From NCBI GenBank assembly GCA_020851835.1, contig JADZBZ010000111.1, positions 1 through 8,512 on the forward strand: 8,512 nt of DNA, in the 5' to 3' direction. Within the stretch, counting starts at the first letter, position 1. Every line of letters begins with the position of its first letter. The notes beneath the pieces were generated by a model. The model searched no databases. It was given only the letters and a program-made list of their open reading frames with translations, and had not been told where the DNA came from. The position numbers were made by a program, and so were the translations under genes. This DNA comes from Acidobacteriota bacterium (GTDB lineage Bacteria > Acidobacteriota > Vicinamibacteria > Vicinamibacterales > UBA2999). Shown here in pieces: positions 1 through 7,499 of this stretch.

Positions 1-839
1 AGGTGCCGGCCGAGGGGCTGCTCTCGAAGGCGTACGCGAAGGAGCGAGCGGCGTCGATCGATCCGGCGCATGCGTCGAAGGCCTTCATCGCCGGTGATCC
101 GACGAAGTTCGACTCGACGGTGAAACAGTGGACCTGGTGGAAGGCCGACGTGAAGGACGGCACGGCGCCCGGTGCCGAGGGGCGGGTGGCCTCTCTGGCC
201 GACGAGCGTGCGTCGCTCGGGCAGGACTCCACTGGCGTCAGTAAGGACACCACCCACATCGCGATCGTCGACAAGGACGGCAACGTCTTCGACGCCACGC
301 CGAGCGGCGGCTGGGTGAACGGCGCGGTGATCCTGGGTGACACGGGCATCGGGATGAGCGTGCGCGGCGAGCAGTTCTTCCTCGACACGACGCGGGCGAA
401 CCAGATTCGCCCGCGCGCCCGTCCCCGCTACACGCTCACGCCGAGCCTGGTGTTCAAGGGCGACATGCCGCTCATGGCGATTGGCACGCCAGGCGGCGAC
501 AACCAGGATCAGACCATTCTTCAGACCTTCCTGAGCGTGGTCGAGTTCTGGGACGCGTGGTATCCGAACCTGCACGCCGCCATCGAGCGGCCGAAGGTGC
601 AGACGATGCACTATCTGGGGTCGTTCTGGCCGCACTCGGCCGGATACAACCGCTTGAACGTGGAAGCGGCGATTCCAGACGAGGTGTACGACGAGCTTCG
701 CGCGCGCGGCCACGACGTGAGGCGGCTGCGAACCTTCGGCATGTCGGGATGCTCGACGGCGGTGCTGATCGATCCGGCGAGCGGCAACCGGATTGCGGGG
801 GCGGATCCGCGGCGGGATTGCTATGCGATTGCGTATTAG
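1..839 (+). CDS. Gamma-glutamyltransferase-family protein, 5' partial (C-terminal half with catalytic Thr)
   Basis: Ntn-hydrolase of the gamma-glutamyltransferase family, which cleaves itself before a threonine that then acts as nucleophile on gamma-glutamyl or related amide bonds. About 278 residues are visible; full-length members have roughly 530-600, so most of the large subunit lies left of the window. The GTG at position 3 is not taken as a real start because the frame is open to the edge. The motif DTTH (residues 82-85 counted from position 3) marks the autocleavage site, with T83 as predicted nucleophile, followed by IAIVDKDGNV. Downstream are GDTGIGMSV (112-120), LTPSLV (145-150), the oxyanion-hole stretch GTPGGDNQDQ (161-170) and GADPRRD near the C terminus, all in family order. 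The substrate-pocket positions that are Asn411, Asp433 and Ser462-Ser463 in the E. coli enzyme look different here, so the substrate may not be glutathione. It converges on the efflux operon and shows no functional link to it. Confidence 0.9.
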   Translation, partial: VPAEGLLSKAYAKERAASIDPAHASKAFIAGDPTKFDSTVKQWTWWKADVKDGTAPGAEGRVASLADERASLGQDSTGVSKDTTHIAIVDKDGNVFDATPSGGWVNGAVILGDTGIGMSVRGEQFFLDTTRANQIRPRARPRYTLTPSLVFKGDMPLMAIGTPGGDNQDQTILQTFLSVVEFWDAWYPNLHAAIERPKVQTMHYLGSFWPHSAGYNRLNVEAAIPDEVYDELRARGHDVRRLRTFGMSGCSTAVLIDPASGNRIAGADPRRDCYAIAY

Positions 840-869
840 GTGGCCGGTGATACGTCGCGTCGCGGCCAC
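840..869. terminator. Hairpin between convergent genes, candidate bidirectional terminator
   Basis: A perfect 7-bp stem (GTGGCCG at 840-846 with CGGCCAC at 863-869) encloses a 16-base loop that can itself pair ACG with CGT. It begins right after the stop codon of the transferase gene and ends seven bases before the stop of the convergent pump gene, where a shared terminator is expected. There is no run of T on either side, so intrinsic termination is inferred from position and stem only. Confidence 0.4.
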
Positions 870-875
870 GAGTGT

Positions 876-3800
876 CTATTGGCTCATGCCGGACAGCGTG
901 AGTCGACCCTTTCTTAGCGCCCGCGTCTTCATGATGTAGAAAATCACCGGCGTGATGATCAGCACGTGAACCGTCGAGGTGACCATCCCGCCGATGATCG
1001 GTGCCGCGATTGGCTTCATGACGTCGGAACCCACGCCCGTGCTCCACATGATCGGCACGAGACTCGCCATCACCACCGTGACGGTCATCAGCTTCGGCCG
1101 GAGCCGGAGCACGGAGCCGTCAATCGTCGCCTGCAACACGTCCGCTGGCGTGAGGTCGCCGCCCTGCCGGAGCCGTTTGTCGAGCGCCTCGTGCAGATAC
1201 ACGACCATGACGACGCCGGTCTGCACCGCGACGCCGTAGAGGGCGATGTACCCGACCCACACGGCCACGGAGAAGTTGTAGCCCATCCACCACTGCAGGA
1301 TCACGCCGCCCGTCATCGCATAGAGGACCGAAAGCATCACGATCGTGGCCTCCGAGGCGGAGCGGAACGTCATGTACAGCAGCATGAAGATGATGAGGAA
1401 GACGAGCGGCAGCAGCGTCTTCAGCCGCTCGCGCGCCCGCACCTGGAACTCGTACTGGCCCGTCCACTGCAGCGTGTACCCGGGGGGCAGCTTCAGGTCG
1501 CGCGCCACGGCGGCTTTGGCCGCATCCACGTATCCGCCGATGTCGCTCGTGCCCGTGTCGATGTAGACGTAGCCAGCCAGATGCGCATCCTCATCGCGCA
1601 CCATCGCCGGGCCGGTCGTCAGCGAGATGTCCGCGAGCTGGCCGAGCGGCACGTTCGCGCCATCGGGTGTCGTCACGAGCACGCGCTCGAGTTCGGGCAG
1701 GGTCTCGCGGAACGCTCGCGCGTAGCGGACGTTGACGGGGTACCGCTCACGCCCCTCCACCGTCTGCGTGACGTTCTCCCCGCCGAGCGCCGACTGAATG
1801 ACGTCCTGCACATCCTCGACAGCGAGTCCGTATCGGGCGATCGCCTGCCGGTCGATCCGGATGTCGGTGAAGTACCCCTGTGAAACGCGTTCGGCATACA
1901 CGCTCCGCGTACCGGGCACGGGCTGGAGAATGCGTTCGATCTGCTGGCCGAGTCCCTGGATCACGTCCAGGTCGGCGCCGAAGATCTTGATGCCGACCGG
2001 CGTCTTGATGCCCGTCAACAGCATGTCGAGACGGTTGCGAATCGGCTGCGTCCAGACGTTGGGAAAGCCGGGGAACTGCAGCATGGCGTCCATCTCCGAC
2101 TGCAGCCGGTCGAAGGTCATGCCGGCCCGCCACTGTTCCCGCGGTTTCAGCGTCACGGTGGTGTTCACCATGCCCATCGGCGAGTTGTCGGTCGGCGTTG
2201 TGCCACGGCCCACAGTGCCGAACACCTGCTCGACCTCGGGGACCTGCCGCAGCAGCTTGTCCTGAACCTGCAGCAGGCGCGTGGCTTCGGTGATCGACAT
2301 GCCTGGCGGCGCCGTCGGCATGTACAGCATCGACCCCTCGTACAGGGGCGGCATGAACTCGCTGCCGATCGCGAACAGCAGCGGAATCGTGAGCGGCACG
2401 ACCGCGAAGTTCAGGACCAGGGCCGCCGACTTGAACCGGAGCGCGGCCCGAAGGATCGGCTCGTAGAGCCGGGTGAACACGCGCGAGATCGGGTTCACCG
2501 ACTCGGGCTTCAGCCGGCGCCCGCGGATGAAGATTGTCATCAGCACTGGCACGAGCGTGATCGAAAGGAACGAAGCCAGCACCATGGCCGAGGTCTTCGT
2601 GAACGCGAGCGGCCGGAACATCCGCCCTTCCTGCGCTTCGAGCAGGAACACCGGCACGAACGACACGATGATGATGGCCAGAGAGAAGAAGATCGCGCGG
2701 GCTACCTGCTTGGCGGCGCCCACGATCGCTCGCGGCTGGTCCTCGTACGCCAGAGGCACCTCTGGCTCGGATACGTGCCGATACGCGTTTTCCACCATGA
2801 CGATCGCCGCATCGACCATTACGCCGATCGCGAGCGCCAGCCCGCCGAGCGACATGATGTTCGAGGTCACGTCGAGGTAGTACATGGGGATGAACGACCC
2901 GGCGAGGGCCACGGGCAGCGCGAGAATCGGGACCAGCGCGGACCGCACGTGGAAGAGAAACACCAGGATCACCAGCGAGACGACAACGGCTTCCTCGATC
3001 AGGGTGCGCCGCAGCGTGCCGATGGACGCATTGATGAGGCCCGAGCGGTCGTAGGTCGGGACGATCCGCACGCCCGACGGCAACGCATCCTTGAGTTCCG
3101 CCAGCCTGGTCTTGACGCGGTCGATCACCCGTAGAGCGTTCTCGCCGAACCGCATGACCACGATGCCGCCGACGACTTCGCCCCGGCCGTCGAGCTCCGC
3201 GACACCACGTCTGAGGTCGGGCCCCAGCTGCACATCGGCGACGTCGCCGACGCGAACCGGCGTGCCGCGTGGAGTGGAGCCGAGCGACACCGACGCGATA
3301 TCGTCCAGGGAGGAGAGATAGCCGCGGCCGCGCACCATGTACTCGCGGCCGCCAAACTCCAGGAGCCGACCCTCGACGTCGTTGTTGCTGGCCCGGATCG
3401 CCCGCACGACGTCCTTGACCGACTTGCCGTAGGCCGCCAGCTTGTTCGGATCGAGATTGACCTGGTACTGCTTGACGAACCCGCCGATGCTGGCGACCTC
3501 CGCTACGCCGTCGACCGAGGCCAGCGAGTATCGCAGGAACCAGTCCTGCAGGCCCCGCAGCTCGGCGAGGTTCCGCGTCCCGGTCTCATCGACGAGCGCG
3601 TACTGGAAGACCCAGCCGACGCCCGTGGCGTCGGGGCCTATGGTCGGGTTGATCCCGTCGGGCATCCGTGCTCGAATCCCCTGCAGATACTCGACCACCC
3701 GGCTCCGGGCCCAGTAGATGTCCGTGCCATCATCGAAGATGACGTAGACGTACGAGATGCCGAAGTCGGTGAAGCCGCGTACGGTCCGGACGCGCGGCGC

Positions 3801-4025
3801 CGAGAGCAGCGCCGTGACGATCGGATAGGTGACCTGATCCTCGATGATGTCGGGACTGCGGCCCGTCCATTCGGTCGCCACGATCACCTGCACGTCGGAG
3901 ATATCGGGTACCGCGTCCAGCGGCGTGACGGTCATCGCCCAGACGCCCCACCCTGTTAGCGCCACCGTGCCACTGAACACCAGGAACCGGTTGCCCGCGC
4001 ACCAATCGATGATTCGGGTGATCAT
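876..4025 (-). CDS. cusA: CusA-like heavy-metal efflux RND pump, Cu(I)/Ag(I) type
   Basis: Inner-membrane proton-driven pump of the HME-RND family that moves metal from periplasm or cytoplasm into the tripartite channel. The chosen start, ATG at 4025, gives 1049 residues (E. coli CusA has 1047), begins MITRIIDWCAGNRFLV as in the family, and is preceded by GAGG at 4037-4034, eight bases away. An upstream GTG at 4106 would only add 27 Arg-rich residues inside the adaptor gene. Visible: TM1 at about 13-31, the CusA-type stretch EDQVTYP (62-68) and SYVYVIFDDGTD (91-102), TM4 motif MVDAAIVMVEN (403-413) with D405 matching the E. coli proton-relay Asp, and FKPREQW-like LKPREQW (626-632). The three Met ligands of E. 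coli CusA (573, 623, 672) are matched by M569, M619 and M668 with identical spacing. The TM residue corresponding to E939 is Gln (Q935), while K978 is kept. Last gene of the operon. Confidence 0.95.
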   Translation of the reverse strand: MITRIIDWCAGNRFLVFSGTVALTGWGVWAMTVTPLDAVPDISDVQVIVATEWTGRSPDIIEDQVTYPIVTALLSAPRVRTVRGFTDFGISYVYVIFDDGTDIYWARSRVVEYLQGIRARMPDGINPTIGPDATGVGWVFQYALVDETGTRNLAELRGLQDWFLRYSLASVDGVAEVASIGGFVKQYQVNLDPNKLAAYGKSVKDVVRAIRASNNDVEGRLLEFGGREYMVRGRGYLSSLDDIASVSLGSTPRGTPVRVGDVADVQLGPDLRRGVAELDGRGEVVGGIVVMRFGENALRVIDRVKTRLAELKDALPSGVRIVPTYDRSGLINASIGTLRRTLIEEAVVVSLVILVFLFHVRSALVPILALPVALAGSFIPMYYLDVTSNIMSLGGLALAIGVMVDAAIVMVENAYRHVSEPEVPLAYEDQPRAIVGAAKQVARAIFFSLAIIIVSFVPVFLLEAQEGRMFRPLAFTKTSAMVLASFLSITLVPVLMTIFIRGRRLKPESVNPISRVFTRLYEPILRAALRFKSAALVLNFAVVPLTIPLLFAIGSEFMPPLYEGSMLYMPTAPPGMSITEATRLLQVQDKLLRQVPEVEQVFGTVGRGTTPTDNSPMGMVNTTVTLKPREQWRAGMTFDRLQSEMDAMLQFPGFPNVWTQPIRNRLDMLLTGIKTPVGIKIFGADLDVIQGLGQQIERILQPVPGTRSVYAERVSQGYFTDIRIDRQAIARYGLAVEDVQDVIQSALGGENVTQTVEGRERYPVNVRYARAFRETLPELERVLVTTPDGANVPLGQLADISLTTGPAMVRDEDAHLAGYVYIDTGTSDIGGYVDAAKAAVARDLKLPPGYTLQWTGQYEFQVRARERLKTLLPLVFLIIFMLLYMTFRSASEATIVMLSVLYAMTGGVILQWWMGYNFSVAVWVGYIALYGVAVQTGVVMVVYLHEALDKRLRQGGDLTPADVLQATIDGSVLRLRPKLMTVTVVMASLVPIMWSTGVGSDVMKPIAAPIIGGMVTSTVHVLIITPVIFYIMKTRALRKGRLTLSGMSQ

Positions 4026-4030
4026 GGCCG

Positions 4031-5581
4031 CTACCTCGCCGCCAGAGCGAGTTGCTTCTGTCCGAGCTGCTGGCCGCCCCTCGAGACGACGACCGTTACG
4101 TCCCAATGTCCGGCCATCAGCACTTGACCCATCCCGCGGTACACGCCGCCGCCCACGTGGAGCAGCTTCGTCTCGTTCCGCATCGCCGGCATGCTCATCG
4201 TCGGCATCGCCGGCATGAACATCTGTACGGCGACGTCGGCGTCGGCGACCGGCTGTCCGTCGGCGCCCTTCACGGCCACCTCGAACTCACTGTCACCGGT
4301 CTTCGGGGGATCCGGGTTGGTGCGGAACGTGATGTCCAGGGCTGGCCCTGCGGCAGTCGGCCCGCCAGCCGGTGCCGACTTCGAGATGTCGTAGTTGTCC
4401 AGACCCGCCCGGAGCTGGCTCTCCGAGTCGAGGAAGAACGTGGCGCTGGTCGCGACCTGTTCGCCTTCCTTCACGCCGTCCAGAATCTCGATCCGATCGT
4501 CGAGGTTCCTGCCGACCCTGACGCGCCGGGGCGTGTAGTACCCGTCCCCCTGCGCGACGAACACGATCTGCTCCGCGCCGGTATCGATGAGCGCATTTGC
4601 CGGCACCGTCAGACCCATGACTCCCGTGCCGTGGAGCTCGACGTTGGCGTACATGCCGGGTTTCAGGCGCCCGCGCGGGTTGGCGAACTGGAGGCGCACC
4701 TTGACGGTGCGGGTGCTCTCCTCCATGAAGGGGTAGATGTAGATCGCGCGGCCGTCGAACGATTCGCCCGGATACGCCTCGAGCGTCACGGTCGCCCGTT
4801 GGCCCACTCGAACCGTGGCCATCTCCCGTTCGTACACGTCCGCCTCGATCCAGACGGTCGAAAGGTTCGCCACCTTGTAGAGCGTCTGTCCCGGCGCGAC
4901 GTGCATGCCCTGGAGCGCCTGCTTCTCGATCACGAATCCCGTCACGGGCGAGCGAAACACGACGACCTCCGGCGCCGATCGTGTCTCGTCAAGCGCGCGC
5001 ATCTCGTCCTCGGGCAGGTTCCAGAGCGTCAGACGCTGCCGGGCGGAGGCCACGAGCTGGTCGGCCCGTTCACGCGCGTCGGGGAGGACGGACGACTGCA
5101 TCTGGTCGCGTGTCTTCAGGGCCAGGAGGTACTCCTGCTGCGTCGTGAGCAACTCCGGGCTGTAGATCGTGAAGAGCGGCTGCCCTTGCTGAATCGACTG
5201 CCCGGTGTAGTCCACGTAGAGGTCGCGAATCCAGCCTTCGAGCCTCAGGTTGACGTCGGCCAGCTTCCTTTCGTCGTAACGGATGACGCCGACGGTTCGG
5301 AGCGTCTGCTCCATTGGCGCGCGCGTCACCGGCGCGGTGCTCACCCCGATGAGCTGCTGGCGGCGCGCATCGATCACCACCACCCCTCGTGGCATGGCCT
5401 GCCCGCTCGATGTCGTCATCGTCGTCCCCGGCGCGGCCTCAGCCGCAGCGGGGACTGCCTCGCCACCGTGCACGAACGGCACACCGCCTCCGCGTGCACG
5501 AATGGCGTAGATGACGACGGCCACCACGAGGAGAACCACGACGAGGGCTGCCGAAGCAAGGAAGGTGCGCTTCATGGTCAC
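4031..5581 (-). CDS. cusB: CusB-like periplasmic adaptor with C-terminal YtkA/FixH-like domain
   Basis: Membrane-fusion (adaptor) subunit that bridges the pump and outer-membrane channel and, in CusB, hands Cu(I)/Ag(I) to the pump. The start is GTG at 5581, giving 516 residues and a 4-base overlap (GTGA) with the channel gene stop; ATG at 5575, two codons later, is equally usable, and both follow AAGGAAGGG. Visible: N-terminal membrane anchor (about 9-27), lipoyl/barrel-sandwich halves (about 108-140 and 203-240), an alpha-hairpin between them (about 142-198), a beta-barrel (about 242-318, ending RLKPGMYANVEL) and a membrane-proximal part (to about 395). Residues 414-516 form an added domain with TNPDPP, DGQPVADADV and a closing W-D-V-T-V strand, typical of YtkA-like/FixH folds. 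It carries Met at 454, 456, 459, 462, 464 and 467. No separate CusF gene is seen, so this domain may play a metal-binding role; that is inference. Confidence 0.93.
   Translation of the reverse strand: MTMKRTFLASAALVVVLLVVAVVIYAIRARGGGVPFVHGGEAVPAAAEAAPGTTMTTSSGQAMPRGVVVIDARRQQLIGVSTAPVTRAPMEQTLRTVGVIRYDERKLADVNLRLEGWIRDLYVDYTGQSIQQGQPLFTIYSPELLTTQQEYLLALKTRDQMQSSVLPDARERADQLVASARQRLTLWNLPEDEMRALDETRSAPEVVVFRSPVTGFVIEKQALQGMHVAPGQTLYKVANLSTVWIEADVYEREMATVRVGQRATVTLEAYPGESFDGRAIYIYPFMEESTRTVKVRLQFANPRGRLKPGMYANVELHGTGVMGLTVPANALIDTGAEQIVFVAQGDGYYTPRRVRVGRNLDDRIEILDGVKEGEQVATSATFFLDSESQLRAGLDNYDISKSAPAGGPTAAGPALDITFRTNPDPPKTGDSEFEVAVKGADGQPVADADVAVQMFMPAMPTMSMPAMRNETKLLHVGGGVYRGMGQVLMAGHWDVTVVVSRGGQQLGQKQLALAAR
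4034..4037 (-). promoter_or_regulatory. Ribosome binding site of the pump gene
   Basis: GAGG on the minus strand lies directly before the TAG stop (4033-4031) of the adaptor gene and eight bases before the ATG at 4025. It decides the pump start in favour of 4025 over the upstream GTG at 4106. Its placement in the last codons of the previous gene suggests translational coupling of adaptor and pump. Confidence 0.6.
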
Positions 5582-6963
5582 TGCCCTTCCTTGGCCGGCG
5601 GGGTGGACACGGCCGCGGTGGGCAGGTCGGTGCCGACGGCGCGTTCGAGGTCGGCGAGGGCCTGGGCGAGGTCGCTGAGTGCGCGGAAGTAGTCGAGATT
5701 GACCTCCAGCAGCACGCGCTCGCTGTCGATGAGTGTCTGGAAGTCGACGCGGTCGGTCTGATACGCGACGCGCGAAACCTCGAGGGTCTGCTGCGACTGC
5801 GGGAGAATCGTCGTGCGCAGGAGGTCGGCACGATTCTGCGCGGACCGAGCGCGCACATAGGCCTCTTGGACTCCCAGCCGAACCGCGCTTTCACGTGCGT
5901 CGACCCGGGCCTTGGCCGCCTGGACCGCGATTGTCTGCTCCGCGACGCGCGCATCGATCTTGCCGCGCGACCACGGTGCCTTGGGCCAGGAGATGCCGAT
6001 GCGGGCGCTCCAGGCGTCGGTCATGCGCGGCATGAACATGTAACCGCCCTGGACGGTGAAGTCGGGCTCGTAGTCGCTCCGAACCGAGGCGAGCTCAGCC
6101 TCGGCGCGGGCGACTTCGGTGTGCGCCCGTTGCAGCTCGGGTTGCCGCTCGATCGCCTGCCGCTGGAGATCCGCTGTCGCCGGCAGGGCCGCCTGCAGCG
6201 GGGGATCGAGCAGCGGACCGATTGGCGTCTCCGGCGGACGGTTCACGAGAACGTTGATGCGCGCCGATGCGAGCTTGGCCCGCTCGTCGAAGACGATGAG
6301 GTCGGTGTGCAGCCGCGAGAGCTCGACGACGGGCTTCAGTACGTCCTGTTGGGAGATACGGCCCGTCGAGTACTTGGCTTGCGAGACGTCGGCGATCTGG
6401 CGCAGCAACTCGATGCTGTCGAGGTAGATCCGAGTCGCCTTGCGCGCGATGAACAGCGAGGCGTAGGCCTGCTTGATCGCGTTGACGACGTCTCGCGTAC
6501 GGATGCTGATGTCGTTGTCCGCGAGCGCGACGTCCTGTTCGGCCACCGCGGCCCGGAGCTGACGTTTGCGGCGCCCGGGCAGATCCTGCGTAACCATGAA
6601 CATGTACATGGTCGTGTCCGCCGGGTTGACGGAGTTGAACGGCCACTGCCAGACTTGAGCCTCGGCCATGGGGGCGTCGAGGGCGCGCGCCTGGGCCGGA
6701 CGCTGGCGGACGGCGCCAGCCTGCTGACGGAGCACGATCAATTCCGGATTCCTCTCGAGCGCTTCCCCAATCAAGTCAGCCAGCGCGACGGGCGGCCCGG
6801 TCGGCTGCGCCTCCGGGTCACTAAGGCCCGGCAGTGGCCGGGTGGGGTTCGGCGCCTGCGCCCGCAGCCGCGCCGAGCCGGACAAACCGATGCCGAATAG
6901 AGAGAGCGCGAGGATCCCGCGCCCGAGAATCCGGAGAAACGACGACGCAACAGGATTGGTCAT
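5578..6963 (-). CDS. TolC-family outer-membrane efflux channel (CusC position)
   Basis: Outer-membrane factor that would form the trimeric exit duct of the efflux complex. ATG at 6963 gives 461 residues; GTG at 6975 would add four residues before the signal sequence and is less likely. No strong Shine-Dalgarno is visible for either. A signal peptide is clear: positive Arg residues, a hydrophobic core at about 15-28, and probable cleavage after ARLRAQA (about residue 37). There is no lipobox Cys, unlike E. coli CusC, which is a lipoprotein. Two repeats of the OEP type follow: the first from LADLIGEALERNPEL (61-75), the second from about 262 with ERQPELQRA (272-280). Long amphipathic helices and late DRVDFQTLIDSERVLLE (404-420) are family-typical. 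A Met cluster MYMFM (119-123) lies in the first repeat. It overlaps the adaptor start by 4 bases, so the two are co-translated. Confidence 0.92.
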   Translation of the reverse strand: MTNPVASSFLRILGRGILALSLFGIGLSGSARLRAQAPNPTRPLPGLSDPEAQPTGPPVALADLIGEALERNPELIVLRQQAGAVRQRPAQARALDAPMAEAQVWQWPFNSVNPADTTMYMFMVTQDLPGRRKRQLRAAVAEQDVALADNDISIRTRDVVNAIKQAYASLFIARKATRIYLDSIELLRQIADVSQAKYSTGRISQQDVLKPVVELSRLHTDLIVFDERAKLASARINVLVNRPPETPIGPLLDPPLQAALPATADLQRQAIERQPELQRAHTEVARAEAELASVRSDYEPDFTVQGGYMFMPRMTDAWSARIGISWPKAPWSRGKIDARVAEQTIAVQAAKARVDARESAVRLGVQEAYVRARSAQNRADLLRTTILPQSQQTLEVSRVAYQTDRVDFQTLIDSERVLLEVNLDYFRALSDLAQALADLERAVGTDLPTAAVSTPPAKEGQ

Positions 6964-6984
6964 GGCCACACACACTCGTCATGG

Positions 6985-7000
6985 CGCGCGTGTACGCGCG
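6985..7000. repeat. 16-base palindrome in the gap before the channel gene
   Basis: CGCGCGT (6985-6991) and ACGCGCG (6994-7000) pair perfectly around a 2-base GT. The core GTGTACGCG (6990-6998) occurs again as a direct repeat at 7016-7024. The palindrome lies about 22 bases upstream of the channel start at 6963. It could be an operator, an mRNA hairpin that tunes or processes the transcript between the first and second operon genes, or merely a GC-biased chance palindrome. Confidence 0.4.
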
Positions 7001-7050
7001 TCCTCAACGCCCGCGGTGTACGCGAGCAGACACACGACGACTGTCAGTGG

Positions 7051-7458
7051 CTAGACGAGGAAGACGGAGAGCAGGACGTGCCTGGCAGTCCCGGCAGGCG
7101 GCCGGGGCACCATCAACTGAGAAGCCCGGATGCGAGGCGGCTCTGGGGCCGCGAAGGGAACAGGGCTTACGGAGACGGCGGTGGACGGAGCTACCCCTGC
7201 CGGTGTCGTCAAGGGGGGAACGGGCTGGCTGGGCGCGGACAGCACGCAGCATTGGTCCGCGTCGGCCTGGTTCCTCGAGTGCTGGTGGTTCGCGACGGGC
7301 GACGACTGGTGCCCCGGGCACGGCCCGCCGTCGCAGCACAGCATCCGCGCTTCGGAGCCTGGAATCCACCTAGCGCAGTCCACCATACTCCCGGACAGTA
7401 ATGCCAGGCTGGCCAACATCGATGCGGCGGCGCGGAGCAACGACACGAACTTCAGCAT
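7051..7458 (-). CDS. Small secreted Cys/His-rich protein, first gene of the efflux operon
   Basis: No family is recognised with certainty. The 135-residue product starts at ATG 7458; an in-frame TGA only eight codons upstream (7482-7480) fixes this start, and AGGGG lies just before it. A signal peptide or anchor covers about residues 1-27 (LASLALLSGS core). The mature part has MLCCDGGPCPGH (39-50) and an HQH...QCC cluster (58-71), with six Cys (28, 41, 42, 47, 70, 71) and several His, then a Pro/Ala/Ser-rich linker and a short hydrophobic end, RHVLLSVFLV (126-135). Six thiols and His in a periplasmic protein beside a Cu/Ag pump suggest metal binding or sensing, but this rests on composition and position only. 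It lies 87 bases before the channel gene on the same strand, so co-transcription is likely. The regular pattern of signal, Cys clusters and C-terminal HVLLSVFLV argues against a chance frame. Confidence 0.7.
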   Translation of the reverse strand: MLKFVSLLRAAASMLASLALLSGSMVDCARWIPGSEARMLCCDGGPCPGHQSSPVANHQHSRNQADADQCCVLSAPSQPVPPLTTPAGVAPSTAVSVSPVPFAAPEPPRIRASQLMVPRPPAGTARHVLLSVFLV

Positions 7459-7499
7459 GCGCCCCTGCCCAAGCTGATGTCAACTGCGGTTGGCGCCGC
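7458..7499. repeat. Direct repeat copy A (42 bases), next to the operon's first start codon
   Basis: This copy matches 7998-8038 at about 37 of 42 positions with one gap. Shared blocks are TGCGCCCCTG, GCTGATGTCAACTG and GGTTGGCGCCGC. It abuts, and by one base overlaps, the ATG of the Cys/His-rich gene. On the minus strand both copies contain TTGACA, a perfect sigma-70 type -35 box, but no credible -10 follows, and here the start codon would fall inside the promoter. It is therefore reported as a repeat rather than a promoter. Confidence 0.65.

Noticed and set aside
966..1883. Plus-strand frame of 305 codons antisense to the pump gene
   Set aside because: His/Arg-rich low-quality translation opposite highly conserved CusA motifs.
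4026..4106. N-terminal extension of the pump to GTG 4106
   Set aside because: It would overlap the adaptor gene by 76 bases, adds 27 Arg-rich residues absent from CusA proteins, and the ATG at 4025 has a better-spaced ribosome site.
4052..5692. Long open plus-strand frame (546 codons) antisense to the adaptor gene
   Set aside because: Its product is Arg/His/Val-rich with no recognisable domain, and it mirrors a clearly coding minus-strand gene with strong GC third positions. Such antisense frames are common in GC-rich genes.
5866..6900. Plus-strand frame of 344 codons antisense to the channel gene
   Set aside because: Same reasoning: Arg/Leu/Asp-rich shadow of a well-recognised TolC-family protein.
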